A stretch of 64,000 nucleotides of DNA from Microbacterium sp. BR1 (GTDB taxonomy: Bacteria; Actinomycetota; Actinomycetes; Actinomycetales; Microbacteriaceae), in assembly GCF_002812725.1 (NCBI RefSeq), contig NZ_NMUN01000004.1, positions 124,001 to 188,000 of the forward strand, written 5' to 3'. Of the stretch, positions 7,963-15,865 are shown in pieces. The notes beneath the pieces are model-generated. The model ran no database searches and had not been told where the DNA came from. It worked only from the letters and a program-made list of their open reading frames with translations. The translations under genes were made by a program, and so were the position numbers. How positions within the stretch are numbered: position 1 is the first letter of the stretch; every line of letters begins with the position of its first letter.

Positions 7963-8013
7963 TTGGATGGCAGGGCGTGCACGCGGCAGGCCTGAAGAAG
8001 GAGACCCACCCGC

Positions 8014-9534
8014 ATGGATCTGTTCGCCCTCATCGCCCTCGCCGTCGGCGCCGGAATCGTCTTCGTCGTCCTGATCATCGTGCTGATCCTGTTCCGCCTC
8101 TGGTACCAGGTGCCGCGGGCGGACGAGGCCATCGTCATCGTCGGAAAGAAGGCCCGCGACAGCACCGAGGGCGAAGCCAACAAGATGACCGTGATCAGCG
8201 GTCGCGGCGCTCTCGTCAACAAGCTCACGCAGCGATCCGACAAGGTCTCGCTCCGATCCCGCCAGATCAAGTTCGAGCCGACCGCGCAAACCATCAACGG
8301 TGTCACGATCGACCTCACCGGCGTCGCGCTCGTCAAGATCGGCTCGACGCCCGATCAGGTGCGCCGCGCCGCGGAACGCTTCGCGTCGCAGGACGAGGCC
8401 ATCGTCATCTTCACCACGGAGCAGCTCGAGGGTGCGCTGCGTGGGGTCGTCGCGAAGCTCACGGTCGAACAGGTCATGCAGGACCGTCAGAAGCTCAGCG
8501 ACGAGATCGCCGAGGGCATCTCGGGCGACCTGCTCGCGCAGGGGCTCGTGCTCGACTCGTTCGCGATCCAGGGCATCACCGACAAGAACAACTACATCTC
8601 GGCGCTCGGTGCGGTCGAGGTGCAGCGCGTGCGCCGTCAGGCGGATGTCGCCGAGATCGACGCGCAGCGCGAGGTCAAGAAGCGTCAGCTCGCCGCCGAC
8701 GAGGCGAACCTGATCGAGCAGACCGCGCTCGACAAGAACAAGGCCGCGGCTCTCTCGGAGGTCGGCCGCGCCAACGCGCTCGCCGAGCAGTCCGAGAACC
8801 TCGCCCGCGCCGAGGCCGAGCAGGGCGTCCTCCTGCAGGAAGCCAACAACACGCAGGCGCGCCTCGACGCCGAGGTCAAGAAGGTCGCCGACGCCGACAA
8901 GTACAAGCAGCAGACGGATGCCGAAGCCCAGGCGTACCAGCAGCAGACCGCGGCCGACGCCGAGGCCTATAAGCGCCAGAAGAACGCCGAGGCCGAGCGC
9001 AAGGTCGCCCAGGAGCGCGCCGACGCGGAGGCCTACGCCGTCAACGCGCAGGCCAAGGCCCGCGAGGCCGCGGCGTCCGCCGAGGCCGCGGCGGTTCGGG
9101 TGCAGGCGGAAGCCGATGCCCTGGCCGTGCGTGTGCAGGCCGAGGCCGAGGCCGAGTCGATCCGCCTGCGCGGTACCGCAACGGCCGAGGCGATCGCCGC
9201 CGAGGCCGAGGCGCTGCGCGAGAACCAGGATGCGATCCTCGCCAAGGAGATCATCGGTCAGTTGCCGCAGCTGATGGCCGAGTTCGCCAAGGGCTACCAG
9301 AAGATCGGCAACATCACGCTGGTCGGCGGCGACACCGCGGGGACCCACATGGCGCGCGAGCAGTCGACCAGCCTCTCGGCGACGTTCGAGAGCGTGAAGG
9401 CCGCGACGGGTCTCGACCTGAGCGCGATCATCCAGGGGCAGGCGCTGGGGCGCGGAATCGCCGAGGGGTCGGCGGGCGCGCCCGTCGCTGCGCCCGTGTC
9501 TGCCCCGGGCGGGTCGGACGCCGCCGGAGCCTGA
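8014..9534 (+). CDS. Flotillin/SPFH-domain membrane scaffold protein
   Basis: A 506-residue flotillin. Residues 5-30 form one N-terminal membrane segment, followed by the SPFH domain (about 35-210: YQVPRADEAIVIVGKK, LKF-type RQIKFEPTAQTINGVTIDL, FAIQGITDKNNYISALG). A long Ala/Glu/Gln coiled coil with repeated AEAEA-type heptads spans about 215-400. The tail is Gly/Ala-rich (LDLSAIIQGQALGRG). Flotillins organise functional membrane microdomains and assemble as oligomeric cages on the inner face of the membrane. A good SD (AAGGAGAC) precedes ATG 8014. No NfeD-type partner, which often accompanies bacterial flotillins, is seen next to it. The next gene starts 43 bp later and may be co-transcribed. 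Confidence 0.93.
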   Translation: MDLFALIALAVGAGIVFVVLIIVLILFRLWYQVPRADEAIVIVGKKARDSTEGEANKMTVISGRGALVNKLTQRSDKVSLRSRQIKFEPTAQTINGVTIDLTGVALVKIGSTPDQVRRAAERFASQDEAIVIFTTEQLEGALRGVVAKLTVEQVMQDRQKLSDEIAEGISGDLLAQGLVLDSFAIQGITDKNNYISALGAVEVQRVRRQADVAEIDAQREVKKRQLAADEANLIEQTALDKNKAAALSEVGRANALAEQSENLARAEAEQGVLLQEANNTQARLDAEVKKVADADKYKQQTDAEAQAYQQQTAADAEAYKRQKNAEAERKVAQERADAEAYAVNAQAKAREAAASAEAAAVRVQAEADALAVRVQAEAEAESIRLRGTATAEAIAAEAEALRENQDAILAKEIIGQLPQLMAEFAKGYQKIGNITLVGGDTAGTHMAREQSTSLSATFESVKAATGLDLSAIIQGQALGRGIAEGSAGAPVAAPVSAPGGSDAAGA

Positions 9535-9576
9535 ACCGCAGAAACCAGCTGCTCGATCCCGGTCGGACGGAGGCCC

Positions 9577-10323
9577 GTGGACGACATCCAGATGGCCCGG
9601 ATCGGGGCGGGGAGTGTCACGCTCCACGATGCGCGACGCAAAGCACGCCGGACCGTCGACCTCGAGCCTTTCGAGATCGGGGTGTATCCCGTGACCGAGG
9701 AGCAGCTGGCCGAGATCCTGGGTGAGACATCCGTCCACCCCCGGCGCCCGGCGGTCGAGGTGAGCTGGCTGCGTGCCATCCGATTCTGCAATGCAGCGTC
9801 GGAATGGGAAGGCCTCGACCCCGCGTATTCGTTCGAGGGTCAGGATGTCTCCTGGCACGTCGATTCCGACGGCTACCGTCTGCCGACCGAGGCCGAGTGG
9901 GAGTTCGCGTGCCGCTCCGGGTCGACCGGTGCGCACTACGGACCGCTCGCCGAGGTGGCGTGGACGAGCGGCGATGGGACGGCGACCCCGCAGAACGTCG
10001 GCGGCAAGCTGCCCAACCTGAATGGTCTGTTCGACACCCTCGGCAATGTCTGGGAGTGGTGCTGGGACCTGCTCGACCCCGCCCGCTACGCCGACTACCG
10101 GGTGTTCCGCGGTGGCGGATTCGCCGACGACGCGTGGAGCGTACGGGCCTCGACCCGGCGGGGTGGGCCCCCGCGGGCGACCCACGAGGACGTCGGGTTT
10201 CGGCTCGCGCGTGGCGGATTCGACGCGGTGGATGCCGCGCAGGGATGGTCCGCCGCGGTCGATCGCGAGCGCGGCGACCCGGACGGGCCCCTGCCGTCGG
10301 GCTGGACCCCACTCGGTCGGTGA
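9577..10323 (+). CDS. Formylglycine-generating-enzyme-like (SUMF1/FGE-sulfatase fold) protein
   Basis: A 248-residue protein with the FGE-sulfatase fold: PFEIGVYPVTEEQLAEIL, PAVEVSWLRAIRFCNAASEW, GYRLPTEAEWEFACRSG, LGNVWEWCWD and VFRGGGFADDAWSVRAS. True formylglycine enzymes have paired active-site Cys in the segment after RGGS. Here that segment reads RGGGFADDAWSVRASTRR and has no Cys, so the protein is probably not a sulfatase-activating oxidase but a relative with a binding or scaffolding role. GTG at 9577 is chosen because the frame has no upstream room and an AGG-containing purine stretch precedes it. It follows the flotillin gene by 43 bp. A hairpin separates it from the convergent DyP gene. 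Confidence 0.8.
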   Translation: MDDIQMARIGAGSVTLHDARRKARRTVDLEPFEIGVYPVTEEQLAEILGETSVHPRRPAVEVSWLRAIRFCNAASEWEGLDPAYSFEGQDVSWHVDSDGYRLPTEAEWEFACRSGSTGAHYGPLAEVAWTSGDGTATPQNVGGKLPNLNGLFDTLGNVWEWCWDLLDPARYADYRVFRGGGFADDAWSVRASTRRGGPPRATHEDVGFRLARGGFDAVDAAQGWSAAVDRERGDPDGPLPSGWTPLGR

Positions 10324-10362
10324 GTTCGGCGCCGCCCCCTCTCGTCCGCGGCGGGCGGCCCC

Positions 10363-10454
10363 GGCGTACATCTGAAAGGAACGTTGGGGCTTGTGAGCCC
10401 GGATGTGGCCGAAACGGCCCTCTGAGCGCTCGTCGTTCCTTCCAGATGTACGCC
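10363..10454. terminator. Long hairpin between convergent genes (possible bidirectional terminator)
   Basis: The 21-nt arms GGCGTACATCTGAAAGGAAC (from 10363) and CGTTCCTTCCAGATGTACGC (from 10434) pair with a single mismatch. The 50-nt loop contains a smaller GGCCGAAACGGCC hairpin. It fills the space between the convergent FGE-like and DyP genes. No long T-run is present, so the terminator function is inferred from position. Confidence 0.5.
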
Positions 10455-10474
10455 CGGGCGCGGAGGATCGCGCC

Positions 10475-11692
10475 TCAGCCGAGCAGGGTCTCGCCGATGT
10501 AGCCACCCGCCGCGCACCCGGGAGGGACCGCGAACACCGCCGAACCGACGGGCGTTGTCCACTCGTTCAGGAGGTCCAGGTCGGCGAGGCGACGCTGGAT
10601 CGGCACGAACTGGCGGTCGACATCGGCCTGGAACGACACGAAGATCAGGCCCGAGTCCGAGATCTGACCTGCGGGCGGGGGATCGTCGTAGTTGTACCCG
10701 CGCCGAAAGATCCTCTCGTCCGGATTCTCGCTGCGTGCCCGGCGCAGGTGCGAGAACTCGGGGATGACGGGAAACCCGATCGCGGTCTTCGCCTCGAAGT
10801 CGGGCTCGTCGAACTCGTCCGTTCCCGTCAACGGTGCACCGTTCGAGAGGTACCGCCCCACGGACTGGTCGCGGCCGCTGCGGTCAAGGCGGTCCCACTT
10901 GTCGAGGTTCATGTGGGTGCGGCGCAGCACCATGCCGGTGCCAGCCGCGAGCCATCCGTCGCGGTTCCACACGATGCGGTCGAACTCCACGGTGCCCGGC
11001 GACGGGTTGCTGGTGCCGTCGACCTGCCCGAACAGGTTGCGCATGGTCGTTCCCGGCTTGACGGTGCCGTGCGCCCGCCGAAATCCGGTCTGCGTCCACC
11101 GGACGGTCGCGAAGCTGCGCGCGTCCTTCAGCAGCATGCGCGTCGTGTGCGCGACGGTGAGCGGATCGTCGGCCGCAACCTGAACCAGCAGGTCGCCATC
11201 GCCGAACGCCGGATCGAGCCGATCGATCGCGAAGGCGGGCAGGGGCCGCAGCCACGCGGGCGAGGCTCCGGCCGCCCGCGCGACGAAGCCCGGGCCGAAG
11301 CCGAACGTCACGGTCAGGCGCGCGGGCGCGACCGAGAGCTCAGGCTCAGAATCGGCGAGGGCCGGGATGCCCTGGGTCAGGCGGGAGGCATCGTCGGTCA
11401 GGATCCGCATGAGCCGACCGAGGCTCGGGCGATCCGTCTCGGGAAGCAGATCGAGGGCCACGAAAGTCGCGTGACTCTGCGCATCCGTGTCGATCCCCGC
11501 CTGATGGGCGCCGTGGAACGGCACCGTCACCTCACCGTTCAGGGGAACGCTGGCCGCCCCGGCCGCCCCGGCGACCGCGTAGTCGATTCCGATCGCCGCG
11601 GCCGCGCCGACCCCGACGACAGCCCCTCCGAGGAGGAACTGCCGCCGGGTCGAGCCGGGACGACCGGGACGTGCATCCCGGTCGGGCGACAT
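10475..11692 (-). CDS. DyP-type peroxidase, Tat-exported
   Basis: A 405-residue dye-decolourising haem peroxidase. The twin-arginine signal STRRQFLLGGAVVG (residues 14-27) predicts export of the folded, haem-loaded enzyme. The family signature GXXDG appears as FGQVDGTSNP (residues 221-230), with the distal Asp at 225. Blocks such as DLLVQVAADDP, FRRAHG, GFPVIPEFSHLR and IFRRGYNYDD match the EfeB/DtpA group. It is the last gene of a copper operon: its ATG overlaps the stop of the PCu(A)C gene (TGATG at 11690-11694). In Streptomyces lividans the DyP enzyme DtpA works alongside copper chaperones in copper delivery and glycan biology, so this context favours a DtpA-like role over EfeB iron uptake. 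No efeU or efeO is present. Confidence 0.92.
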   Translation of the reverse strand: MSPDRDARPGRPGSTRRQFLLGGAVVGVGAAAAIGIDYAVAGAAGAASVPLNGEVTVPFHGAHQAGIDTDAQSHATFVALDLLPETDRPSLGRLMRILTDDASRLTQGIPALADSEPELSVAPARLTVTFGFGPGFVARAAGASPAWLRPLPAFAIDRLDPAFGDGDLLVQVAADDPLTVAHTTRMLLKDARSFATVRWTQTGFRRAHGTVKPGTTMRNLFGQVDGTSNPSPGTVEFDRIVWNRDGWLAAGTGMVLRRTHMNLDKWDRLDRSGRDQSVGRYLSNGAPLTGTDEFDEPDFEAKTAIGFPVIPEFSHLRRARSENPDERIFRRGYNYDDPPPAGQISDSGLIFVSFQADVDRQFVPIQRRLADLDLLNEWTTPVGSAVFAVPPGCAAGGYIGETLLG

Positions 11693-12210
11693 CAGTTGCC
11701 CATGTCCATGTCTTCGTCGCCCTCGTACGTCTCGTTCGCGCCCGAGTAGTCCTTGACGGGAGCGGTGAACTCGAGCGTCGAGTCATCCGCGAACGTGAGG
11801 GTGACGGTGACGTCGTCGCCGGCGACGAGAGGGGCGGTGAGGTCCATCAGCATGATGTGGTTGCCGCCCGGCTCGAGCATGAAGGATACGCTGGCGGGGA
11901 TGACGAAGCCGCCATCCTTCTCGCGCATGACCATCTCGCCCGAGTCGTTCTCGACCGTCTCGTGCAGTTCGATCATGCTCGACGCCTTCGTTGTCGCGGA
12001 CACGACCGTCACGTCTTCTGAGCCGGTGTTCGAGAGCTCACCGAAGGCGGCCGACATTCCCGCGTCGGCCGACTTCACCCACGCGTCGGTGATCGTGACG
12101 CCGTCGGCTTCGGTGGCAGCGTTCGTGGATGGGGTCGTCGCGCAGCCCGTCAGGGCGAGAGCGGCGATGAGTGCAAGCGCGCCGAAGCGCGCATTCGTAC
12201 GAGTGATCAC
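11692..12210 (-). CDS. Periplasmic-type copper chaperone PCu(A)C, lipoprotein
   Basis: A 172-residue copper(I) chaperone of the PCu(A)C family (DUF461). It starts at GTG 12210 after an AAAGG SD. A lipoprotein signal ends in ALTGC, so the mature protein is anchored outside the membrane. The Cu(I) ligand set is readable as SSMIELHETV, EMVMRE, then LEPGGNHIMLMDL, giving the His/Met-rich H-M...M...HxM pattern of the family. The C-terminus is Glu/Asp/Met-rich (EGDEDMDMGN) and may add metal contacts. It overlaps the DyP gene downstream and follows CopC by 28 bp. Related proteins hand copper to cytochrome oxidase or, in Streptomyces (ECuC), to an extracytoplasmic copper trafficking chain. Confidence 0.92.
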   Translation of the reverse strand: MITRTNARFGALALIAALALTGCATTPSTNAATEADGVTITDAWVKSADAGMSAAFGELSNTGSEDVTVVSATTKASSMIELHETVENDSGEMVMREKDGGFVIPASVSFMLEPGGNHIMLMDLTAPLVAGDDVTVTLTFADDSTLEFTAPVKDYSGANETYEGDEDMDMGN

Positions 12211-12238
12211 AAGAGACCTTTCGGAGATTCGACGGCCG

Positions 12239-12853
12239 TCACGTCGACGGCGTGTCGGTGCCGCCCGTGCGTGACCGGCGGCGATGAATGAAGAAGGCGA
12301 GCGCGACGACGACGGCAGCTATGGCCGCTCCGATCGCGCCCACGACCAGGACTCGCGCGAGTCCCGGCTCTTGTGTGATCTGGCTGTCTGCCTGCGCGTT
12401 CGTCTCCGCGGTCGGGCCCGTCGCCGCGTCCGATGCCACCGGCTGTCGGACGATCGGAGCGCCGTCACCGACCGTGAAGGGGATGACCCCACTGATCGGA
12501 TGCCCGTCGCCCGAAACGACCCGCCAACGCACCTCATAGCCGTCAGCGGGCATCCCCTCGGCCATGTGCGCCGAGACGACACCACCCTGTACGGCGATGT
12601 CGCCCGTGACCCAGTCGCGGTCATCAGCGTCGACGACGATGATTACCGCTCCCAGGGTGAGGACGTCGGCCGAGAAGGTCAGCGAGACCGACGCGGGTGC
12701 TGTGCTCAAACGTTCACCCGACGCGGGCGTGCTGTCGAGCAGCTCGTCGTGGGCCTGCGCAGTCGGAGCCGCGCCGAGGACGACGACGGCTGCCGTGAGC
12801 ATCGCCGCAGCAACGGTTGCGGTGCCGCGCAGGATTGTCTTTCGCGAAGACAT
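12239..12853 (-). CDS. CopC-domain copper-binding protein with C-terminal membrane anchor
   Basis: A 204-residue exported CopC domain. The signal peptide ends at AQA so that the mature protein begins HDELL, placing the first His at the N-terminus as in Cu(II)-binding CopC proteins. The second characteristic His lies in VSGDGHPISGVIPF. After the beta-barrel domain comes a Thr/Ala-rich linker (about 140-165), then one membrane helix (about 170-190) and a basic tail RRRSRTGG, so the domain is tethered to the outer face of the membrane. ATG 12853 is preceded by GAAGGAA. It sits in the same direction as PCu(A)C and DyP and is presumably co-transcribed with them. Confidence 0.9.
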   Translation of the reverse strand: MSSRKTILRGTATVAAAMLTAAVVVLGAAPTAQAHDELLDSTPASGERLSTAPASVSLTFSADVLTLGAVIIVVDADDRDWVTGDIAVQGGVVSAHMAEGMPADGYEVRWRVVSGDGHPISGVIPFTVGDGAPIVRQPVASDAATGPTAETNAQADSQITQEPGLARVLVVGAIGAAIAAVVVALAFFIHRRRSRTGGTDTPST

Positions 12854-12966
12854 GCGTTCCTTCCCCGTCCGCGCGGTCTCGATCATGAGGGGTGCGCGGA
12901 CGTCGCCACGGATCATCCGCGGCACGTGATGGACGCGTCGCCGCTCTGTGCGGCGACGTGCAGAAG

Positions 12967-13623
12967 TCAGATCACGGGGAGGGCGGGTGGTCCGCGCCGC
13001 GACAGCGACGACGCGGAATGGTCGAGCGGATGCAGCAGAACCATGCGACGCGCGCGCGCGGGCGCGAGGGAGGGATGCTCCGGCGTGGGCGTTTCGAGAA
13101 CCGTCACGAGACGGCCGAGCCAGCTTCGGGCGTGCCGGGCGAGGTCGTGCAGGCGCCGCAGGGCGCGCTCGCCGCGGTACAGGGCGGCAACCGTGACCGC
13201 GGCCGCGAGGGCGTGGGCGAACCACATGGTGGAACCCGCGGCGAGAGCGGCGGAGGTGCCCGACGCCGTCAGGGGCGCGGCCGTCGCCATCGTGTTGAGC
13301 GTCGTGTCGAGCGCCGTGTCGAGCATCGCGGCGTGGTCGTGCACGTGCCCGGTTGTCACCGCGGCGCCGGGAGTCGTGCCGAGGACGAAGAGGACGTGGA
13401 AGAGCGCCTGACTGATCACGACCGCGATCGACAGGCGCGTGAGCGAGAGAACTCGGCCGGCGAGGAGCGTGCAGACCATGACCGAGAGGATCCACGGCGC
13501 CGCGATCCCGAGTGGACCAGGGACCTCGCCGCCACCCGACACGTGCGAGACCAGCGCGACGAATGTCGCGATCGTGGCCGCGCTCGCACCCCGGAGGACG
13601 CGAGTCGATCTCGAACGTGGCAC
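12967..13623 (-). CDS. Multi-spanning membrane protein heading the copper operon
   Basis: A 218-residue membrane protein that I cannot name with certainty. Starting from GTG 13623 it has about five hydrophobic segments (near residues 12-30, 35-55, 60-85, 115-130 and 135-150). One external loop carries a His pair (TTGHVHDHAAMLDTALD) that could bind copper. The C-terminal 65 residues are basic and soluble. It lies 113 bp upstream of copC in the same direction, so a role in copper handling is likely. It does not look like CopD, which is larger. Upstream in-frame codons exist to 13905, but they cross a REP-like repeat and have poor codon quality, which argues for the GTG start. Confidence 0.65.
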   Translation of the reverse strand: MPRSRSTRVLRGASAATIATFVALVSHVSGGGEVPGPLGIAAPWILSVMVCTLLAGRVLSLTRLSIAVVISQALFHVLFVLGTTPGAAVTTGHVHDHAAMLDTALDTTLNTMATAAPLTASGTSAALAAGSTMWFAHALAAAVTVAALYRGERALRRLHDLARHARSWLGRLVTVLETPTPEHPSLAPARARRMVLLHPLDHSASSLSRRGPPALPVI

Positions 13624-14182
13624 GGCTCTATTGTGCCCGCAGTCGTCGTCCGTGCAGGGCACGGTCCCACTCGCTGGGGTCGCAATGCTCCCTTCGACAG
13701 GCTCAGGGACCGTCAGGTCTGGGTTCGGACAACATGAGGCCGGCCGCCGAGGGGGTCGAAGCGACCCGCTCGAGAACACTGCTCCGCGACGCGAACATTC
13801 CGGAGTTCGCACGTGTCCCCCGAATGGGCTACAGTGTCCTCCGAACGGTGGACGAGGCCTCTGAGAGCCTGTCCGCCGGGTGGGGGACAGAGCGAGAATC
13901 CCCATGATTCCGGCATGATTCCGGCTCTTGACGGCCGCGTGAACGGTGTCTGGGAGCGAGGGTCGCGTCGTGCTACGCGCCGCCGTCGAAGAAGAAGACC
14001 TCCTGGCCTGGTGATTCGTTGTTCGCGCCAGATATATGCGCCCAGAGGCATCCGTTTCGATCGTGTAAACACCCCCGGTGCCTTCTTGCAGGTCGCTTCA
14101 GCCTGATCGAAGACTCGAGACAGAGAAAGTCAGCACCAACCCCCAGCGCCGCGGGACGCAAGCACCTATTCGAGGGGGCGGA
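13624..14182. other. 559-bp divergent regulatory region between copper and glycan operons
   Basis: No gene is supported here. The part next to the copper operon holds a REP-like copy, CCTTCGACAGGCTCAGGGAC (13691-13712). Around 13826 lies a possible rightward -10 (TACAGT in GGGCTACAGTGTCC). A direct repeat CATGATTCCGG occurs twice near 13904-13925. The stretch from about 13990 to 14110 is clearly richer in A/T and includes TTGTTC and TATATG about 20 nt apart, another possible promoter. If the first promoter is used, the glycosyltransferase mRNA has a leader of over 300 nt; I see no riboswitch that I can name. The gene itself has the SD GAGGGGGCGGA. Confidence 0.5.
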
Positions 14183-15865
14183 ATGTTCATCTTTTTGCTG
14201 CAGGTCAGGCACATGCTCGAGGGGTATCCCGAGCTGTACCTGTTCGCGGTCTACTCGTTCCTGATCTGGGGCCTGTGGTTGACGAAGCTTCTGATCAGCC
14301 AGCGCTATCGGCCCTTCGCCGAGCGGCACGAGGCCACCACGAGCGTGATCATCCCGGTGGTCGACGAGCCACTCGACCTGTTCCGCGACGTCCTCGGGCG
14401 CATCATCGAGCAGGAGCCCGACGAGATCATCGTCGTGATCAACGGCGCTCGAAACCTCGGCCTCGAAGAGGTGTGCGCCGAGTTCGCCCCGAAGGTGCGC
14501 TGGGTGCACACGCCGATCGCCGGCAAGCGCAACGCGGTGAAGGTCGGTGTCGAACTGTCCCAGTACGAGATCTCGGTGCTGGTCGACTCGGACACGGTCT
14601 GGGCGCCCGGAACCCTCGAAGAACTCGTCAAGCCGTTCGGCGACAAGCGTGTCGGCGGCGCGACCACCCGCCAGCGCATCCTCGATCCCGAGCGCAGCTG
14701 GATCACCCGGTGGGCCGACTGGCTCGAGAACACCCGATCGCTGTACTCGATGCCGGCACAGAGCGTTCTCGGCCAGGTCGGCTGCCTCCCGGGCCGAACG
14801 ATCGCGTTCCGCCGAGACATCCTGGTCCGCGTCATGGACAAGTTCATGAACGAGAAGTTCATGGGCGTGTTCCTGGAGATCTCGGATGACCGCACGCTCA
14901 CGAATCTGACCCTCAAAGAGGGCTACCGCACCGTCTACCAGCACACCAGCCTCGTCTACACGGACGCCCCGCTGAAGGTGAAGAAGCTCTACAAGCAGCA
15001 GCTGCGGTGGGCGCGCGGCAGCCAGTACAACACGCTGCGGATGCTGCCGTGGATGCTCGGCCACGCGCCCCTGCTCACCATGTTCATGGTGATGGACATC
15101 GTGCTTCCGTTCCTGCTCGCCGGGGTCATCGGCGGCTGGATCTACCGCGCCGCGGTCGGCGAGGGGCACAACTTCTATGTCGCCATCCTGAACGAGTTCG
15201 GCATGAGCTCGGGGCTGATCTGGGTGGTCGGACTGATCGTGCTCTCGTCGGTGCTCAGCATGGCGATCCGCCAGCTGCGGCACCTGGCCGAACGCCCGAG
15301 CGACTTCCTGCGGCTGCCGATCTTCATCATCACCTCGACGGCCTTCCTGATGCCGATCCGCCTCATCGGATTCTTCCGGATGGGTCACGCGAGCGGCTGG
15401 GGGACCCGAGCGGGTGCCTATGCCGGTGGTGCGGCGCCGACGAGCGACGATGAGCTGCTCGGAACGGACCCCGAGAGCGACCGTATGCATCAAGAACTCG
15501 CGAAGCTCGGCATCGAGCCCGACGGGACGGATGCCTCGTCCCGGCGCTCGCCCTCCGCCCCGCAGACGGGACCGACCTCGGTCCCGTACGGCCCCCTGCG
15601 CCGCGGTGAAGAGGGCCAGGTGATGGTCGAGGCGCCGACGCGGGTCGCACTCCGGCAGGACCGGGCTCGTTCGGCAACCGGGCCCACACCCGTGAGCGCC
15701 GAGGCAGCAACCGTCACGAGCACCGAGGTGGCCGCCATCGCTGAGAGCACCGCGGGGAGCGCCGCCGAGATCGCGCCGCCCCGGCGACGCCTGAACCCCA
15801 AAGCCGCCTGGCCGTACGTGATCGGCCTGGCCATCTTCGCACTGGAGGCGATCTTCATTGTCTAG
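14183..15865 (+). CDS. Processive family-2 glycosyltransferase (polysaccharide synthase)
   Basis: A 560-residue membrane synthase of the hyaluronan/cellulose/chitin-synthase type. After one N-terminal helix (18-38) comes a GT2 domain with TTSVIIPVVDE, DSD at 135-137, SDD at 235-236 and the processivity motif QQLRW at 272-276. At least three helices follow (about 290-320, 335-370, 390-415), plus a last one at the C-terminus (543-560) after a disordered linker. Such enzymes polymerise a UDP-sugar on the cytosolic face and extrude the chain. There is no PilZ domain. It overlaps the GH26 gene by 8 bp and shares a locus with UDP-glucose dehydrogenase, so a glucuronate-containing polymer is plausible. 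ATG 14183 is preferred to upstream in-frame starts because of its SD. Confidence 0.9.
   Translation: MFIFLLQVRHMLEGYPELYLFAVYSFLIWGLWLTKLLISQRYRPFAERHEATTSVIIPVVDEPLDLFRDVLGRIIEQEPDEIIVVINGARNLGLEEVCAEFAPKVRWVHTPIAGKRNAVKVGVELSQYEISVLVDSDTVWAPGTLEELVKPFGDKRVGGATTRQRILDPERSWITRWADWLENTRSLYSMPAQSVLGQVGCLPGRTIAFRRDILVRVMDKFMNEKFMGVFLEISDDRTLTNLTLKEGYRTVYQHTSLVYTDAPLKVKKLYKQQLRWARGSQYNTLRMLPWMLGHAPLLTMFMVMDIVLPFLLAGVIGGWIYRAAVGEGHNFYVAILNEFGMSSGLIWVVGLIVLSSVLSMAIRQLRHLAERPSDFLRLPIFIITSTAFLMPIRLIGFFRMGHASGWGTRAGAYAGGAAPTSDDELLGTDPESDRMHQELAKLGIEPDGTDASSRRSPSAPQTGPTSVPYGPLRRGEEGQVMVEAPTRVALRQDRARSATGPTPVSAEAATVTSTEVAAIAESTAGSAAEIAPPRRRLNPKAAWPYVIGLAIFALEAIFIV

Noticed and set aside
7594..10506. A 970-codon minus-strand open frame across flotillin and FGE-like genes
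   Set aside because: High-GC antisense shadow: no family motifs, Arg/Gly/Leu-rich composition, and it lies opposite well-supported genes.
10475..11692. EfeB of an iron-uptake EfeUOB system
   Set aside because: No efeU or efeO neighbours; the partners are CopC and PCu(A)C, which favour a copper-linked DtpA-type role.
13820..14182. Possible c-di-AMP (ydaO-type) or other riboswitch in the GT2 leader
   Set aside because: GGGGGACAGAG and GAATCCCC are weakly suggestive, but the consensus core and pseudoknot could not be built by eye.
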